From assembly GCF_014640435.1 (NCBI RefSeq), contig NZ_BMGY01000002.1, positions 167,015 through 231,014 of the forward strand: 64,000 bases of DNA, written 5' to 3'. A program made the translations under genes and the position numbers. Shown here piece by piece: positions 16,786-26,897 of the stretch; within the stretch, counting starts at the first letter, position 1; every line of letters begins with the position of its first letter. Source of the DNA: Hymenobacter frigidus (GTDB taxonomy: Bacteria > Bacteroidota > Bacteroidia > Cytophagales > Hymenobacteraceae). The notes under the pieces are model-generated. The model worked only from the letters and a program-made list of their open reading frames with translations. It did no database searches and was not told the DNA's origin.

Positions 16786-18717
16786 ATGAAAGACGAACTA
16801 CTTGTCGACGACCTGGAAGCAACCCCTAAAGTGCCCGACCACGGCTACAACGAAGACAGCATTCGGTCGCTGGACTGGCGCGAGCACATCCGCTTGCGGC
16901 CGGGCATGTATATCGGCAAGCTGGGTGACGGGTCGGCTTACGACGACGGCATTTATGTGCTGGTGAAAGAGGTGGTGGATAACTGCATCGATGAGTACGT
17001 GATGGGCCACGGCCGCACCATCGACATCAAAATCTCGGATTCGCGGGTGCAGGTACGCGATTACGGCCGCGGCATTCCGCTGGGCAAGGTGGTGGATGTG
17101 GTGAGCAAAATCAACACCGGTGGCAAATACGATTCCAAGGTATTCCAAAAATCCGTGGGCCTGAACGGCGTGGGCACCAAGGCCGTGAATGCGCTGAGCG
17201 GCTATTTCCTGGTGCAAAGCGTGCGCGAGGGCATTATGAAGGCGGCCGAGTTTGGCCAGGGCAACCTGGTGGCCGACCCCAAGCCCATCAAAACCAGCCA
17301 GCGGAACGGTACGCTCGTCACGTTCCAGCCCGATGACACGATTTTCAAAAACTACCGCTTCATCCCGGAGTACCTCGAAAATCAGGTCTGGAACTACGTG
17401 TACCTCAACGCCGGCCTCACGATTAACTTCAACGGCCAGAAGTACTACTCCGAAAACGGCCTGCTCGACCTGCTGGCCCGCAAGGCCGACGTGGAGCACC
17501 TGCGCTACCCGATTATCCACCTCAAGGCCCTGGATATCGAAATGGCCATGACCCACGGCAACGACTACGGCGAGGAGTATTATTCCTTCGTAAACGGCCA
17601 GTACACTACCCAGGGCGGTACCCACCTGGCGGCTTTTCGCGAGGCCGTGGTGAAGGCCGTGCGCGAGTTTTACAAGAAGGACTACGACGCGGCCGACATC
17701 CGGGCCAGCATCATTGCCGCCATCTCGGTGCGGGTGCAGGAGCCCGTGTTCGAAAGCCAGACCAAGACCAAGCTGGGCAGCGTGAACATGGGTGAGGACG
17801 GCCCCACGGTGCGCGGCTTCATCCTCGATTTCGTCAAGGAATACCTCGACAACTACCTGCACAAAAACGCCGCCGCCGCCGAGGCCCTGCGCAAGCGCAT
17901 TGAGCAGAGCGAGCGGGAGCGCAAGGACATGGCCGGCGTGAAAAAGCTGGCCAACCAACGCGCTAAAAAAGCCAACCTGCACAACCGCAAGCTGCGCGAC
18001 TGCCGCTTCCACCTGGGCGAAAATGCGAAGGACGGCGCCGAAAAGGAGCTGCTCACCACGCTCTTCATCACTGAGGGCGATTCGGCCTCGGGTAGCATCA
18101 CCAAGAGCCGCAACGTGGAGTTGGAGGCTGTGTTCAGCCTGCGCGGCAAGCCGCTAAACTGCTTCGGGCTGAAGAAGAAAATCGTGTACGAGAACGAGGA
18201 GCTGAACCTGCTGCAGCACGCCCTCAACATCGAGGAAGGCATCGAGCACCTGCGCTACAACCGCGTGGTAGTAGCCACCGATGCCGATGTCGACGGCATG
18301 CACATCCGGCTGCTGCTGCTCACGTTCTTCCTGCAGTTTTTCCCGGATTTAGTGCGCAACGGCCACGTTTTTATTCTTGAAACGCCCCTGTTCCGGGTGC
18401 GCAATAAGAAGGAAACCATCTACTGCTACAACGAAAGCGAGAAGCAGGCCGCCATGCGCAAGCTGGGCAAAAACCCCGAAATCACCCGCTTTAAGGGCCT
18501 GGGTGAGATTTCGCCTGACGAGTTCGGCAAATTCATCGGCGAGAACATCAAGCTCGAGCCCGTCATTCTGCAGTCGGACCGCAGTATTCAGCAGGTGCTC
18601 ACCTACTATATGGGCAAAAACACGCCCGCCCGCCAGGAATTTATCATCGACAACCTGCGCCTGGAAAAAGACCTTGTGACCTCGGATGCGCTGCCCGTGG
18701 CGGAAGTGGAGGCTTAG
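16786..18717 (+). CDS. parE: DNA topoisomerase IV subunit B
   Basis: Product of 643 residues, typical of Bacteroidota ParE. The GHKL ATPase domain shows [13 protein letters not shown] and [14 protein letters not shown], with the glycine-rich [15 protein letters not shown]. The transducer domain is followed by TOPRIM, with [12 protein letters not shown] and [10 protein letters not shown], and by a C-terminal segment RFKGLGEI. With ParC it decatenates daughter chromosomes using ATP. Its partner gene lies 5 kb downstream on the same strand, separated by a decayed surface-protein gene and an IS. The assignment to topoisomerase IV rather than gyrase rests on overall resemblance to Bacteroidota ParE. 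Confidence 0.93.
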   Translation: MKDELLVDDLEATPKVPDHGYNEDSIRSLDWREHIRLRPGMYIGKLGDGSAYDDGIYVLVKEVVDNCIDEYVMGHGRTIDIKISDSRVQVRDYGRGIPLGKVVDVVSKINTGGKYDSKVFQKSVGLNGVGTKAVNALSGYFLVQSVREGIMKAAEFGQGNLVADPKPIKTSQRNGTLVTFQPDDTIFKNYRFIPEYLENQVWNYVYLNAGLTINFNGQKYYSENGLLDLLARKADVEHLRYPIIHLKALDIEMAMTHGNDYGEEYYSFVNGQYTTQGGTHLAAFREAVVKAVREFYKKDYDAADIRASIIAAISVRVQEPVFESQTKTKLGSVNMGEDGPTVRGFILDFVKEYLDNYLHKNAAAAEALRKRIEQSERERKDMAGVKKLANQRAKKANLHNRKLRDCRFHLGENAKDGAEKELLTTLFITEGDSASGSITKSRNVELEAVFSLRGKPLNCFGLKKKIVYENEELNLLQHALNIEEGIEHLRYNRVVVATDADVDGMHIRLLLLTFFLQFFPDLVRNGHVFILETPLFRVRNKKETIYCYNESEKQAAMRKLGKNPEITRFKGLGEISPDEFGKFIGENIKLEPVILQSDRSIQQVLTYYMGKNTPARQEFIIDNLRLEKDLVTSDALPVAEVEA

Positions 18718-18793
18718 AGCAGTTTCCAGGTTGGTGTAGCTGTTGCGTCTCTGCGGCGCTCGCAAAACCTGTACCCAAACCTGAAAACTGCTC
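18718..18793. repeat. Imperfect inverted repeat downstream of parE
   Basis: GAGCAGTTTCCAGGTTGG (18718-18735) faces CCAAACCTGAAAACTGCTC (about 18775-18793) over a 40-base centre. It overlaps the end of parE and lies before its terminator. It looks like a dispersed palindromic element rather than a terminator because it lacks a T tract. Confidence 0.5.
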
Positions 18794-18820
18794 CAGGACC
18801 GGCCGGCCGGCGTAGAAATA

Positions 18821-18871
18821 GTCCTTCCCAAAAAAGCCTCTGGCCTCGCCAGAGGCTTTTTTGGGAAGGAC
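18821..18871. terminator. Strong terminator after parE
   Basis: A perfect hairpin of more than 20 bp contains AAAAAAGCCTCTGG and CCAGAGGCTTTTTT, with further GTCCTTCCC/GGGAAGGAC pairing outside. The symmetry means it could work in both directions. From here to 19097 I see no gene. Confidence 0.85.
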
Positions 18872-21800
18872 AAAACGTATGGTTTGGGGCCGTTTCCTAC
18901 TGACTTTTGCGCAGACTACTCTTTGACAGGTATAGCTGAACATAAACATTTCAATCACCCATCGCACAATGGCGCAGTTGTTGTGCCGTTTTGGCTCCTC
19001 CGTTTCACCCCCCAAACCAGCCAGAATCAACCGCTTCCGCTGTTGCGGGAACGGGCCTCATTACCCGTGAGTTTGACTCCGTAACCTTTCCACATTTATG
19101 ACCCAATTGTTTATGCGACCCTTTTTAGTGCTGGGCTTATTTTTGAGCACCGCCGCCGTGGCCCGGGCCACAGTTCCGGTTTCCCAAGTGCCCTTCGTGC
19201 CCAACCACGGCCAATGGGCCAAGCCGGTGAAATACGCGGTGGACCTGCCCGGCGGGCGGCTTTTCCTCGAAAACAGCTGCTTCACTTAAACCTTATCGGC
19301 CCGGCCGGGGCACTATCCGGAAGCGGGCGCGGGCCGGACCCCGGTGGCCGGCCATGCCTTTCGCGTCACGATGGTTGGGGCGGCCCCCGCCCCGGCCCTG
19401 ACCGGCGAGGCCAGGCAAGCGGCTTTTCATAACTACTTTCTGGGCAACGACCCCGCCCACTGGGCCGCCCAGGTGCCCCTGTTTGCCGGGGTGCGCTACC
19501 ACGAAGCCTACCCCGGCATCGACGTGCGCTGGCACCGGCAGGCCGACAGCGGCGAGCTGGAATACGACTTTGAGCTGGCCCCCGGCGCGCAGCCGGCCGC
19601 CATTCGCCTGCGCTACGACGGCCTCGACGGCCTGGTCCTTACCCCGGAAGGCCACCTGCGGCTGCGCACCAGCGTGGGCGAGCTGCGCGAGCAGGCCCCA
19701 GCGGCGTGGCAGGTCTCGGCCAGTGGCCAGCGGCGGCCGGTGCCGTGCCGCTTCGTGCTGCGCGGCCGCGAAGTCAGCTTTGCGCTGGGCGCGGGCTACA
19801 ACCCGGCCCAGCGCCTGGTCATTGACCCTGTGCTGGTATTTGCCACCTATTCCGGCTCGCCCGGTGGCATGTCGGCCAACTGCACGGCGGCCGATGCGGC
19901 GGGCAACATGTTCACGGGCAGCTTCGTGCTGGGTCCCGGCTACCCGGTCACGCTCGGGGCCATCAAAGCCAATTACTCGCCGGGCAACATCGGCATCTCA
20001 AAGTTCTCGGCCACCGGCAGCAGTCTAATTTACGCCACCTACCTGGGCGGCAACGGCAATGGATTCGGCGAAGACTACCCCTTGGATTTCGACATAAACG
20101 CGGCCGGTGAACTGCTGGTGCTGGCCGCCACGCGCTCGGCCGACTACCCCACCACGGCCACCGCCTTCGATCGGACCCTGGGCTCCGGCGGGGGCGGCGG
20201 CTTCGCCCGCGACCTGGCCGTGACCCGCCTCAATGCCGCAGGCACGGCCATTCTGGCCTCCACGTTCCTGGGGGGCAGCGGCGAAGAGGCCGGAGGCTTC
20301 TCCTCGGTGCCGGCGGCCCTGGCCCAAGACCCCGCCGGTGATGTGCTGGTGGTCAGCAGCACTATTTCGGCGGACTACCCGGTGCTCAACGCGGCCCAGC
20401 CCACCCGCGGTGGCGGCACCGATGGGGTTCTCACCCGGCTGGCCCCCGACCTCTCGCGGCTGCGCTGGTCGACCTACCTTGGCGGAGTCGCCGAGGACCT
20501 GGCCAATGACGTGAAAGTAGCTCCTGGCGGCGATGTGTACGTTTGTGGCAGCACGCTGAGCTTCAACATGCCGGTGGGTACCGGAGGCCTGCTGCCAAAC
20601 GCGCCGGGTGGTCGGGATGGGTTTGTGCTGCGCTACAGCGCCACGGGCACCCGGTTGGCAGGTACTTTTTTGGGCACATCGGCCAACGATGTGGCCCGTT
20701 TTCTGGACTCCGATGCCACCGGCAGCGTGCTGGTGGCCGGCGCATCCGATGGCGCGTACCCGCGCACGGGCGGCACTTTTGGCGCCGTGGCTCCCAACAC
20801 CACCGGGGTGTTTCTGCACGGCTTGAGCCCCGGCCTCAGCAGCACCCTTTTCTCGACCCAAATCAGCGTGCTTGGGTTTAGCCAACTCAACGGCTTCAAT
20901 GGGTCCAACGTCGTTACGGCGTTTGGCCGCGACGACTGCGGTCGGCTTTATTTCAGTGCCTACGCGGGTGCTATTGCCAGCCCCGGCTGTCCAATCACCC
21001 CCGGTGCGCTGTTCAGTCAGCCCCGGGCCATGTACCTGGCCACGCTGGCCGAAAATGCTTCCGCGCTGCTTTACGCAACTTTTCTCGGTGAGCCGAACCA
21101 GAATCAGTCTGTTTCCTTTGGCACGCACTCGCACTTTGCCGCGGCCAACTACGTCACGAGGGCCGGGGTGCTCTACCACGTCACGTGCAGCACCGGCCAG
21201 GCCTTCGGTACCACGCCGGGGGCTTACTCGGCGGGGTCCACGACTGGCAACGACGCGGCGGCTTTCAAGTTTGACCTGTCTCCGGCGGGCGGTGCCGGCA
21301 TTTTGGTGGCCGTGGCCACGCCGCCCGCCGGTTGCGCGCCCTACGCGGTGCAGTTCGTGAATAATTCGGCCAGCTCCCTGCTCTACAGCTGGGATTTTGG
21401 CGATGGCAGCCCCCTCGACACGGCCCGGGCCCCGCGGCACACCTACGCCACGGCGGGCACCTACACGGCCCGGCTGGTGGTCACCCGCCGCAGCACGGGC
21501 AACATCTGCGGGGCCGGCTCGGCCACGGCCAGCGTGCCGGTGGCGGTGCTGCCGCCGGCCTCCATGCGCCTGGTGACCGACTCGCTGGACTGCGGCCGCC
21601 CGCTCGTGCTCGACCCCACCCGCCTCACGCCCTTCGTGAGCGGGCTGGCCTACACCTGGAGCACCGGCGCGCGCACCCCCGCCATCAGCGTGGCCGCGCC
21701 CGGCCGCTACCGCGTCGAGGTCGACCAGGGCCGGCCGTGCCCGGCCGTGGTCGAATTCGTGGTGACGCTGAGCGAGGCGTTCCGGCTGCCCAATGTGCTG

Positions 21801-21958
21801 ACTGCCAACGGTGATTAGCTAAACGCGGTGCTGAAAATTCCGGCTTCCTACGGTACCCCCGCCCTCAAGATATTCAGCCGCTGGGGCCGCTTGGTGTACG
21901 AAACCAGCGCTTACCGCAACGACTGGACGGGCACCAACCAGCCCGCTGGCACCTACTA

Positions 21959-23165
21959 CTGGTCTAACAACTTAATTTCGCTGGCAATAGTTAAGCCAAG
22001 ACACGTACGTCTTCTTGCTCATGGCTCGCCTGGCCTCCCCTCTTCACCTGCCGCTTTCTGACCAGTCCGCCCTGCGGGCCATCGTCAAAAAAGGCACCCA
22101 CAAAAGCCGCACCATTACGCGGGCCAACGCGCTCCTGTTGATGGGCGCGGGCGGCCGCGCCTCGGCCGTTCAGGCGCAGGTGGGCATTTCCTCCACCCAG
22201 TACCACCGCATCAAGCGTCGCTACCTAGCCGGGGGACTGGCCGAAGCGCTGGAAGAACGCCCGCGCAGCGGGCAACCGCCAAAAGTGACCCCGGCCCTGG
22301 AAGCGCACATCACCCGCCTGGCGTGTAGCGAAACGCCCGCCGGGGCGGCGCGCTGGACGTTGTCTTTGCTCAACGAGACGCTTGTCTCGCTGGATTATAT
22401 CGACACGATTTCGAACGAATCCATCCGGCAAGTTTTAAAAAAAGCAAGCTCAAACCCTGGCTGAAGCAAATGTGGTGTATTGGCACCGTCACGGGCGAAT
22501 ACCTGGCCAACCTGGAAGACGTGCTGGACGTGTACGCGCAGCCCGCCGAGGCGGGCGTGGTGCGGCTCTGCTTCGACGAACGGCCCTGCCAACTGCTCGA
22601 CCACGTGCTCACCCCGATTCCGCCCACGCCAGGGGCCACCCAAAAAGAACACCAGGAGTACGTGCGAAAAGGCGTCTGCAACGTGCTGCTGGCCTACAAC
22701 CTGGACAGGGGCCAGCGCCATCTGCAGGTCACGACCACCAAAACCAAGGCCGATTACGCCCACTTTGTGGATTGGCTCGTGCAAACCCACTACCCCGACG
22801 CGGCGAAAATCAAGCTCGTGCAGGACAATTACGCGACCCACTGCTACGGGGCCTTCTACGAACATTTGCCCGTCGAGACGGCCCGCAACCTGCGCCACAC
22901 ACTCGAATTTCACTACACCCCCAAGCACGGCTCCTGGCTCAACATGGCCGAAATTGAATTCGCCGCCCTTTCCCGTCAGTGCCTCAACCGACGCATCGGC
23001 ACCCAGCAACGACTCGAGCAAGAAGCCTTGGTGTGGGAGGCCAAACGAAACGCGGCGGCCGTTAAAGTCAATTGGTCCTTCACCACCGAAAACGCCCGAG
23101 ACAAGCTGAAAAATAGGTATACCGAACTAATCAAAATTAACAATGAAACTAAATTGTCAGACCAC
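21959..23165 (+). mobile_element. IS630-family insertion sequence, 1207 bp, complete
   Basis: The left end CTGGTCTAACAACTTAATTT and the complement of the right end GTGGTCTGACAATTTAGTTT are imperfect terminal inverted repeats. A TA dinucleotide flanks each side (21957-21958 and 23166-23167), the target duplication expected for IS630/Tc1-mariner transposases. Removing the element and one TA restores host codons for GTYYYQL in the gliding-motility C-terminal domain, which confirms the borders independently. It carries one transposase made by a -1 frameshift. Confidence 0.88.
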
Positions 23166-23231
23166 TACTACCAGCTGACCCAGCCGGCCTGCGGCATTAA
23201 TCTCAAAGGCTGGGTGGAAATCATCCGTTAA
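22021..23231 (+). CDS. IS630 transposase, -1 frameshift, with host-derived tail
   Basis: The first frame (ATG 22021 to TGA 22464) encodes about 147 residues with the helix-turn-helix part, e.g. QVGISSTQYHRIKRRYLAGG. At 22437-22444 the sequence has seven A followed by G. A -1 slip there gives VLKKSKLKPWLKQMWCIG and enters the second frame with the DDE domain: CFDERP (first Asp), LVQDNYATH (second Asp) and GSWLNMAEIEF (Glu). This is the normal arrangement in many IS630 members. The second frame has no stop before the right end of the element and continues 22 codons into the interrupted host gene, ending GWVEIIR. The transposase therefore carries a foreign tail; activity is unknown. Confidence 0.85.
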
Positions 23232-23243
23232 GCAGTCGCGCAC

Positions 23244-23384
23244 AAGTAACCGTAGTCAACCCAAAAGAACGTTATTCCGAGCTTGCCGAGGAACCTCGCC
23301 GGAGTCATCCGCGCCGCCCACTGGCGCGAGCGAGATTCCTCGGCAAGCTCGGAATGACGTTCTTCTTTATCCGGTTACTTATGC
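23244..23384. repeat. Large palindromic element (MITE/REP-like)
   Basis: Outer arms AAGTAACCG (23244-23252) and CGGTTACTT (23372-23380) enclose long inner arms. The left is AGAACGTTATTCCGAGCTTG, continuing to CCGAGGAA, and the right is its near-complement from ATTCCTCGGC to GACGTTCTT. The centre carries further GC-rich pairing. It starts 13 bp after the end of the pseudogene. The AGAACGT arm sequence also occurs in the terminator after the M23 peptidase gene. Confidence 0.7.
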
Positions 23385-23509
23385 GTGGGCACTTAGGTGA
23401 CTGTTGAGGCAGCTGCGCGAAAAAAAATGTCGCCGGTAGAAATTATTTTTGATTTTTTGCGTACGTTTGGACCGCCGGCCAGGGGTAGACTGGTCGGCAA
23501 ATTCCACGG

Positions 23510-23540
23510 AAAAGCCCGGGCCTTTGGTCCGGGCTTTTTT
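23510..23540 (+). terminator. Orphan terminator upstream of parC
   Basis: AAAAGCCCGG and CCGGGCTTTT pair around a nine-base loop and are followed by TT. No gene ends within 275 bp upstream, so it either terminates a short untranslated transcript or protects parC from read-through of the IS region. The stretch from 23541 to 23806 is AT-rich and presumably holds the parC promoter. Confidence 0.75.
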
Positions 23541-23806
23541 CGTTTCGGTGAAAATCGGGCTGTTTATCAAATTTTCCAGGCCAGGGCAAGCGGTATAAAG
23601 ACTAGTCAGGTTAGCTTGCTTCTTGCTGAAAAATTGCCGTATTTTACCATTTAAGCAGTTTATTATTTTTGGTATGCGCCGGTTTGCTGAATCGGCACAC
23701 TAAAAATATTGGGAACTTTGCCTTTCCTAGTCGGTTTGTGACTTGTGGCGCTCTGCGCCGATACCGGTATTTTTGACGGCAGTTCGCCGACCTCATTCGT
23801 TTCCCC

Positions 23807-26761
23807 GTGGCTACTCTCGATACCCCTGATTCCGATACTCCCGACCAAGATTTTTTACAGCCCGGCGATTCGGTGGATTTTGATTTGTCGGCTTTTTCGC
23901 CGGCCGCAGCCGACGATGCCGCTGAGCCGGCCAGCTTTGCGGAGCAGGATGCTGCCCACCTCCGGCTGGACGAAGCCACTGGCTTATTCGACGGTGCCCT
24001 GACCGTGCACGTGGCGGCCGAAATCGAGCCCGAGCCCGAAACCGAGGAGGAGCCCAAGTTTGCCCCCGGCGAAACCATTCACGATGTGGCCACGGTACGC
24101 GGCATGTACCAGAACTGGTTTCTGGACTACGCCAGCTACGTGATTCTGGAGCGGGCCGTGCCCGCCATCGAAGACGGCCTGAAGCCCGTGCAGCGGCGCA
24201 TTCTGCATGCCATGAACGAGATGGACGACGGCCGCTTCAACAAGGTCGCCAACGTCATCGGCCAGACCATGCAGTACCATCCGCACGGCGACGCCAGCAT
24301 CGGGGATGCCATCGTGAATCTGGGCCAGAAGGACCTGCTCATCGAAACCCAGGGCAACTGGGGCGACGTGCGCACCGGTGACGGGGCGGCCGCGGCCCGC
24401 TACATTGAGGCCCGCCTGAGCAAATTCGCCCTCGACGTGGTGTTCAACCCCGATACCACCGAGTGGCAGATGAGCTACGATGGCCGCAAGCGCGAGCCCA
24501 CCACGCTGCCCGTGAAGTTCCCGCTGCTGCTGGCGCAGGGCGTGGAAGGCATTGCCGTGGGCCTGAGCACCAAGATTATGCCCCACAATTTCCGCGAGTT
24601 GTGCAAGGCCAGCATCGACGTGCTGCGGGGCCGTGAGGTGCAGCTGTTTCCGGACTTTTCGACGGGTGGACTGTGTGATGTGACCAACTACAATTCGGGC
24701 ATGCGCGGGGCCAAAATCCGGCTGCGTGCTACCATCGAGAAGGTCGACAAAACGCTGCTCATCATCCGCGATATTCCCTACGGCTCCACTACCACGGCGC
24801 TGATGGAAAGCATCGTGAAGGCCTCAGAAGCCAATAAAATTAAGATTAAGAAGGTGGTCGACAACACGGCGGCCAACGTGGAAATTCAGGTGCAGCTGCC
24901 CGCGGGCGTGTCGCCTGACCTGACCATGGACGCGCTGTACGCCTTCACCGACTGCGAAATCAGCATCTCGCCCAACACCTGCGTCATTATCGACGACAAG
25001 CCCCGCTTCGTGGGCGTGGAGGACGTGCTGCGGCAAAGCACCCAGGCCACCGTGCGCCTGTTGGAGCGCGAGCTCGAAATTCGGCAGGATGAGCTGTGGG
25101 AAAAGTGGCACAACGCTTCGCTGGAGAAGATTTTCATCGAAAACCGCATCTACCGCCGGATTGAGGAGTGCGAGACCTGGGCCGAAATTCTGGAGACTAT
25201 TGATAAGGGCCTCAAGAAATTCGTGCGCATAGCCGGGGAGAAGGCCAAAGCCGACGATACCCGTATTGTGCTGCGCCGCGCCATTGCGGAGGAGGACCTC
25301 ACGCGCCTGACCGAAATTCGCATCAAGCGGATTTCGAAGTTTGACGGTTTCAAGGCCGATGAATACATTCAGAAGCTGGAAGTAGAATTGGCCGAAGTGG
25401 CCGACCACCTGGCCAACCTGACCCGCTACGCCATCAATTACTTTGAGGGCCTGCTGAAGAAGTACGGCGCGGGCCGCGAGCGCAAAACCCAGCTCCGCAC
25501 CTTTGATGTGGTGACGGCCCAGAAAGTGGCCGTGGCCAACCAGAAGCTGTACGTGAACTACGCCGATGGTTTTGTGGGCTACGGCCTGAAAAAGGACGAA
25601 AATGCGGTGACCATCTGCGACTGCTCCGACCTGGACGACATCATTTCCATCAAGCGCGACGGCACGTTCACGGTAACCAGAATTGCGGAAAAGACCTTTG
25701 TGGGCAAGGATATTCTGCACGTCGGCGTCTACAATAAGAACGACGACCGGCTGGTGTACAACATGGTGTACCTCGACGGCGCTTCGGGCATCAGCTTCGC
25801 CAAGCGCTTCCTGGTTTCGGGCATCACCCGCGACAAAGCGTACGACCTGACCAAGGGCACCAAGGGCACCAAAACCCTGTACCTCACGGCCAACCCCAAC
25901 TCCGAGTCGGAAATCGTGAGCATTCAGCTTTCCGACAAAGCCCCGGCGCGGGTGAAGCAGTTTGACTTTGACTTTGCCGAACTAGGCATCAAAGGGAAGG
26001 GCTCGATGGGTAACATCGTGACCAAGCAGCCCATCAAAAAAATCACCCAGAAAACCCTGGGCGACTCCACGCTGGGCGGCCGCGAGGTATTTTTCGACAG
26101 CGTGGTGGGCCGCCTCAACACCGCCGGCCACGGCCGTTACCTGGGTACCTTCGACACCGAGAATACGGTGCTGGTCATCTTCAAGGACGGCAGCTACGAG
26201 CTGACCGCGCCCAACCCCACCAACCACTACGACGTGCCCAATATTGTGCTCCTGCGCAAGCACGAGCCGGAGGTGGTGCTCTCGGCCGCGTACGTGGAAG
26301 GTGAAACTAAAATCCACTATGTGAAGCGGTTCAAAATCGAAACCAGCACGCTGGAAAAGCGCTTCACGTTCATTTCCGAAACCAAGGGCTCGAAGCTGCT
26401 GGCGGTGACGGCAAACCCTGAGCCGCTGGTGGAAGTGAAAATTCAGAAGGACAAGAAAGCCGACAAGGAAACCGAGAAAATCGCGCTGCACGAGTTTATC
26501 GATGTGAAAGGCTGGAAGGCCATGGGCAACAAGCTGAACTACTATAAAGTCCACGCCCTGGCCCTGCTCACCGACGAAGGCCCCGAGCCCCAGCGCCGCG
26601 AAGTGGCTAAGAAGCGCGCCGCCTTGCCCAAGCCCGGCGAGGCCATCGCGGCCGAACCCGCAATGGCCGAGTCGACCGGTCCAGTTGGGGTGACGGCGGA
26701 GGAAGTGGCCCGCGCCCAGGAATTGCTCAAGCGCCCGAAAGCGCAGCTGGGGCTGTTTTAA
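23807..26761 (+). CDS. parC: DNA topoisomerase IV subunit A
   Basis: Product of 984 residues from a GTG start at 23807; no ATG lies nearby in frame before the conserved region. An acidic N-terminal extension of about 95 residues precedes the breakage-reunion domain, which starts at VRGMYQNWFLDYASYVI. The catalytic tyrosine is Tyr199 in AAARYIEARLS. The tower and coiled-coil regions follow, then six beta-pinwheel blades with no clear gyrase GyrA box, which argues for topoisomerase IV. The tail is Lys/Ala-rich and ends RPKAQLGLF. It acts with ParE in chromosome decatenation. The unusual acidic N-terminal extension is of unknown role. Confidence 0.92.
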   Translation: MATLDTPDSDTPDQDFLQPGDSVDFDLSAFSPAAADDAAEPASFAEQDAAHLRLDEATGLFDGALTVHVAAEIEPEPETEEEPKFAPGETIHDVATVRGMYQNWFLDYASYVILERAVPAIEDGLKPVQRRILHAMNEMDDGRFNKVANVIGQTMQYHPHGDASIGDAIVNLGQKDLLIETQGNWGDVRTGDGAAAARYIEARLSKFALDVVFNPDTTEWQMSYDGRKREPTTLPVKFPLLLAQGVEGIAVGLSTKIMPHNFRELCKASIDVLRGREVQLFPDFSTGGLCDVTNYNSGMRGAKIRLRATIEKVDKTLLIIRDIPYGSTTTALMESIVKASEANKIKIKKVVDNTAANVEIQVQLPAGVSPDLTMDALYAFTDCEISISPNTCVIIDDKPRFVGVEDVLRQSTQATVRLLERELEIRQDELWEKWHNASLEKIFIENRIYRRIEECETWAEILETIDKGLKKFVRIAGEKAKADDTRIVLRRAIAEEDLTRLTEIRIKRISKFDGFKADEYIQKLEVELAEVADHLANLTRYAINYFEGLLKKYGAGRERKTQLRTFDVVTAQKVAVANQKLYVNYADGFVGYGLKKDENAVTICDCSDLDDIISIKRDGTFTVTRIAEKTFVGKDILHVGVYNKNDDRLVYNMVYLDGASGISFAKRFLVSGITRDKAYDLTKGTKGTKTLYLTANPNSESEIVSIQLSDKAPARVKQFDFDFAELGIKGKGSMGNIVTKQPIKKITQKTLGDSTLGGREVFFDSVVGRLNTAGHGRYLGTFDTENTVLVIFKDGSYELTAPNPTNHYDVPNIVLLRKHEPEVVLSAAYVEGETKIHYVKRFKIETSTLEKRFTFISETKGSKLLAVTANPEPLVEVKIQKDKKADKETEKIALHEFIDVKGWKAMGNKLNYYKVHALALLTDEGPEPQRREVAKKRAALPKPGEAIAAEPAMAESTGPVGVTAEEVARAQELLKRPKAQLGLF

Positions 26762-26897
26762 GCAAGTATTCAACGTGAGAGAGTGCGGCAGCCGGGGCAG
26801 AATCCATGTCCGGTTGCCGTATTTTTTTGCCAGTTGCCAGGGGCTGGTACTTGTGAATTTGGCGTGCGGTTATGCCGTTGGCGTATTTCTTTGCCTT

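Larger units (their letters stand above)
19098..23231 (+). pseudogene. SBBP/PKD surface protein, two stops and split by IS630
   Basis: All parts are in one frame. The start at 19098 has a signal peptide and VPFVPNHGQWAKPVKYAV, typical of the N-terminal domain of large Bacteroidota secreted proteins. A TAA at 19287 interrupts it after ENSCFT. The frame then runs to 21818 with NYFLGNDPAHWAAQVP, several beta-propeller-like SBBP repeats (YATYLGG, LSTYLGG-like) and a PKD domain (YSWDFGDGSPLD). A TAG at 21816 follows TANGD, exactly where gliding-motility-associated C-terminal domains begin. The domain continues as LKIFSRWGRLVYET to GTYY, where the IS630 element enters at 21959. Its last codons, YQLTQPACGINLKGWVEIIR, reappear after the element. 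The gene is dead as a full-length protein. Confidence 0.85.

Noticed and set aside
11299..21818. Stop-codon reassignment as an explanation for several in-frame stops (TAA, TAG) and the TGA codons in the IS5 remnant
   Set aside because: All three stop codons are involved, only in genes that look dispensable or mobile, while the housekeeping genes here end normally at such codons. Ordinary decay explains it.
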